DNA from: Oscheius tipulae
Lineage: Eukaryota; Nematoda; Chromadorea; Rhabditida; Rhabditidae
Length of the DNA: 64,000 bases
Assembly (NCBI GenBank): GCA_037178975.1
Contig: JASJZH010000001.1
Location: forward strand, 1,612,001 to 1,676,000
Direction: 5' to 3'
Position numbers and translations under genes: made by a program. Shown here in pieces: positions 62,494-64,000 of this stretch. Under the pieces are notes generated by a model, which worked only from the letters and a program-made list of their open reading frames with translations, did not search any database and was not told the origin of the DNA. Every line of letters starts with the position of its first letter. Position 1 is the first letter of the stretch.

Positions 62494-64000
62494 CTAAGTA
62501 GAAGCATGGAAATTGACGGGAACTACTTCCATAACGTAGACCATTTTCGGTTGATCGTCGACATAGCGACTCTGACGAGAGGGAATGATCCGTAGTCCGT
62601 TTCTGTCAGCCTCACAGAGCGCGTCGACATAAAGCATGTCCGACAGGGGACAGATCAGTGTGATCTGGGCTCCTTCTCGCAATCTGCAAGTGACAGTGAC
62701 AGTAACTTTTTCCTTCTCTTCAGGATCCACCTCTTCCTCAATTTCAGAAGTTTTGCATAATCCTCGTTCAAATGTCGAATCTCTTGAAGGGGATCTTCTG
62801 TGTACGGTCTCTCAGCCAGTGTTACTGGAAGTATCACCTTGTCCACAGTCTCCATCAGGTCGTCGAATCGCATCACTGAAATAAGTTGATAGACTCTAGG
62901 ACAGATACATTACCCTCTCGGTCCTCTGTCTCTATGTCTGTCTCTCTGTCACTCTTACCATCAGTCCAGTATCCGACATGGAGGAAATCGTGATGATGAC
63001 TCCATGGACCGACTACCAGCTCATAATGTGCCCTAACCCTTTGGAGATTCCATTTGGCTGGTTCGTACTGTCTTTCTTCGACTAGAAGGCTGGTGTAGAA
63101 GATGTACTAGGATGTCAGATTTAGATGGACAATTAGACTCTTACGTCATTGTTGATAAGAATGTCCATCATGAGATCTTGAGTGTTGGTGGAGAGATCGA
63201 GGATGAAATCGCCTGGAAAGGAAAAGTCAGTAAGATGGCAGACAGACAGGCTGACAAGACACCTACCCGGTTCAGGCTGGACAAAATGCGAGATAAGACC
63301 AGTAGCTGCCGGGTTACTATGGTAGATGGACCCTCTCAGATAGGGTCGGAAGTCCTCCTCTCTAAAATGGACATTTCCAGTTGAAACTGTCCAAGAAACT
63401 TACCCCAAGACCTCCAATCCTACACAAATTCTGTGCAGATCAAAGAAAACCTTCAGCTTGAAGATGGTCTCGTTGGCCAGCCTCGGACTCATCTCGTCCG
63501 CCTGGCTGATAATCCAGTTGGTATAGCCGTTGCTCTTGGCGTTGGCTGACAGAGCCTTGGATAGAGAGCGTGTGACCTGGCCAAAGGAAAACTCAGTCTC
63601 CACATTGAGTGACCATTCCATGATTTGTTCGATCCAGGCTTGAGCGGCTTTTTCGTCTGCGTCGATAAAGAGTGAGAGAATAAGGCGGTCCGGGTCGTAG
63701 ACCAAACCCTGGAAAGAATGAAATTGAGTATGGAAACTCCATATTTCAGTACTCACCGGTCGACAGATTCTTATAAAGTCGCAAGCTTTCAGTACTTCGT
63801 CGGTCAGGTTGATTGAATTGATTAGTCTTTCGAATAGGTTCTTCTCCAAATCTGAAACACAAAGTTTCCATCGGACAGAGTGACAGAGAGAGTGAGAGAA
63901 AGTCGACTCACGGTTCTTCATGTCATCAGCTGTCAAGCCCAGAATAGCCGCCTGATTGACCTTTTCCTCATAGATGGCAACTTGAAGACTTTCAGTGAAC
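62494..64000 (-). CDS. Unrecognised multi-exon gene, 5' end beyond the window
   Basis: Exons continue in frame from the right edge: LQVAIYEEKVNQAAILGLTA, then HLEKNLFERLINSINLTDEV, GLVYDPDRLILSLFIDADE, WIEQIMEWSLNVETEFSFG, LANETIFKLKVFFDLHRICV, DFRPYLRGSIYHSNPAATG, DFILDLSTNTQDLMMDILIN, a Trp/His-rich stretch around YELVVGPWSHHHDFLHVGYW, RFDDLMETVDKVILPVTLAE, and the end RLREGAQITLICPLSDMLY to a stop at 62494. Several introns are GTCTCT-type. Soluble, mixed-charge, no signal or membrane segment in view. The family was not recognised. Confidence 0.65.

Overview
The window is animal nuclear DNA, most likely from a nematode. The evidence is genes split by many very short introns with TTTCAG-type acceptors, a histone H4 with the cysteine near residue 73 that I recall from C. 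elegans, a family 92 glycosyltransferase, two serpentine-receptor-like genes, and 3' splice sites sitting just upstream of several start codons as in spliced-leader trans-splicing. I cannot name the species. Exon ends were worked out by hand from reading frame, GT/AG sites and remembered family sequences, so single boundaries may be off by a few bases.

Left half (1-29.4 kb), mainly housekeeping genes. On the + strand: casein kinase 2 alpha (1244-4139), cysteine desulfurase NFS1 (4461-9150), an STMP1-like mitochondrial micropeptide (14083-14382), the mitochondrial m-AAA protease AFG3L2 (16047-20061), RNA polymerase III subunit RPC7 (20293-22762), farnesyl/geranylgeranyltransferase alpha (23645-25171), FEN1 (26186-28010) and an intron-containing histone H4 with an altered tail (28864-29383). 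On the - strand: a two-membrane-segment microprotein (14460-14774), the cap-methyltransferase activator RAMAC (12866-13584) and an unrecognised multi-exon gene (10207-12664).

Right half (30-64 kb). A MADF-domain factor (+, 30764-31865); CLN3 (-), endophilin A (-), mitochondrial L33 (-) and VAC14 (-); IFT57 (+, 45412-50548) with a GT92 glycosyltransferase gene nested antisense inside its third intron; at least five small tail-anchored membrane-protein genes sharing one phase-1 intron design (50.5-62.2 kb); two serpentine-receptor-like genes (-); and an unrecognised gene running off the right edge. Introns and spacers from about 30 kb on are dominated by degenerate and perfect GACAGA/GTCTCT simple repeats, which are rare to the left of that point.

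Mobile DNA. Three Merlin-type (IS1595-like DDE) element families are visible, three of the four copies with exact 8-bp target duplications and one inserted into another. There is a dead mariner with TA duplications, itself inserted in a dimeric tRNA-derived SINE within an NFS1 intron. Two TA-flanked foldback elements occur, one splitting a tRNA-Thr-like sequence, and a dispersed palindromic hairpin repeat recurs in the right half. An intron-bearing tRNA-Arg(CCU) lies antisense in the NFS1 intron. No prokaryotic, viral or CRISPR features were seen.
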